This document shows positions 14,443-14,530 of a stretch of DNA of 14,530 bases, piece after piece. How positions within the stretch are numbered: position 1 is the first letter of the stretch; every line of letters begins with the position of its first letter. The stretch covers positions 1 to 14,530 of the forward strand of contig CAYMHT010000065.1 in NCBI GenBank assembly GCA_964390305.1, in the 5' to 3' direction. The notes under the pieces are model-generated. The model did no database searches. It saw only the letters and a list, made by a program, of their open reading frames with translations, and was not told the origin of the DNA. This DNA comes from SKLM01 sp964390305 (GTDB taxonomy: Bacteria > Chloroflexota > Anaerolineae > B4-G1). Both the position numbers and the translations under genes were made by a program.

Positions 14443-14530
14443 TAGACGGCAGTGCCCGGTCGGGAGCTCGCACACCACTATTGGGAAACCACGCACAACA
14501 GCAGGCAGACTCCGCACAAGGGCGAGACTG

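Noticed and set aside
1..14530. CRISPR array, insertion sequence or prophage
   Set aside because: No regularly spaced repeats, transposase motifs, terminal inverted repeats or phage genes are visible; the only long repeat is the gap-flanking assembly overlap.

Overview
The window is high-GC bacterial chromosome, apparently from a metagenome assembly: it holds two 100-base N gaps. The gene families fit a Chloroflexota-type organism best: a BTAD/ATPase regulator, a bifunctional Tal-Pgi, a non-ROK glucokinase, and a MerA-like flavoprotein with a GGT-x-VN-x-GC-TP motif. This assignment is inference from family memory and is not proven. Almost everything lies on the minus strand; the one clear plus-strand gene is a PP-loop thiolation-type protein at 10162-11196.

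Layout on the minus strand, right to left. At 14065-14307 is a small zinc-ribbon protein with its own promoter and terminator. Next come tRNA-Gln(UUG) with promoter and terminator, then glmU overlapping cdd, then a histidine-kinase remnant that is convergent with the PP-loop gene. After a 660-base gene-poor stretch come a pteridine-reductase-like SDR and glucokinase. A broken MerA/Lpd-like flavoprotein follows. The last cluster runs nnrE, an AhpD-like peroxidase, a gutted tal-pgi, rpiA and rpe. A BTAD-ATPase regulator with its own promoter closes the window. The sugar genes (glk, tal-pgi, rpiA, rpe) point to glucose phosphorylation and the pentose phosphate pathway. nnrE (NADHX repair) and the AhpD-like protein add redox housekeeping.

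The most interesting object is the AhpD-like gene at 4810-5361. Its frame is interrupted by one TGA exactly where the second cysteine of the catalytic CxxC belongs (C82-L-Y-TGA85-M-T-H-H89). Glu70 and His89 sit at the spacing of the AhpD proton relay. The downstream half has no Shine-Dalgarno of its own. A 7-bp hairpin with a G-first apical loop starts 10 nt after the TGA. I read it as a selenoprotein with selenocysteine at the peroxidatic position. A nonsense mutation is the main alternative, and it needs weighing because three other genes nearby are damaged.

Those three (tal-pgi, the MerA-like flavoprotein and the histidine kinase) each keep recognisable ends but have lost large interior blocks. 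Two of them also contain the N gaps. One gap is flanked by a perfect 55-base direct repeat, and removing one copy plus the Ns restores the reading frame, so that gap is almost certainly an assembly artefact. Whether the interior deletions are biological decay or assembly error cannot be settled from this sequence.
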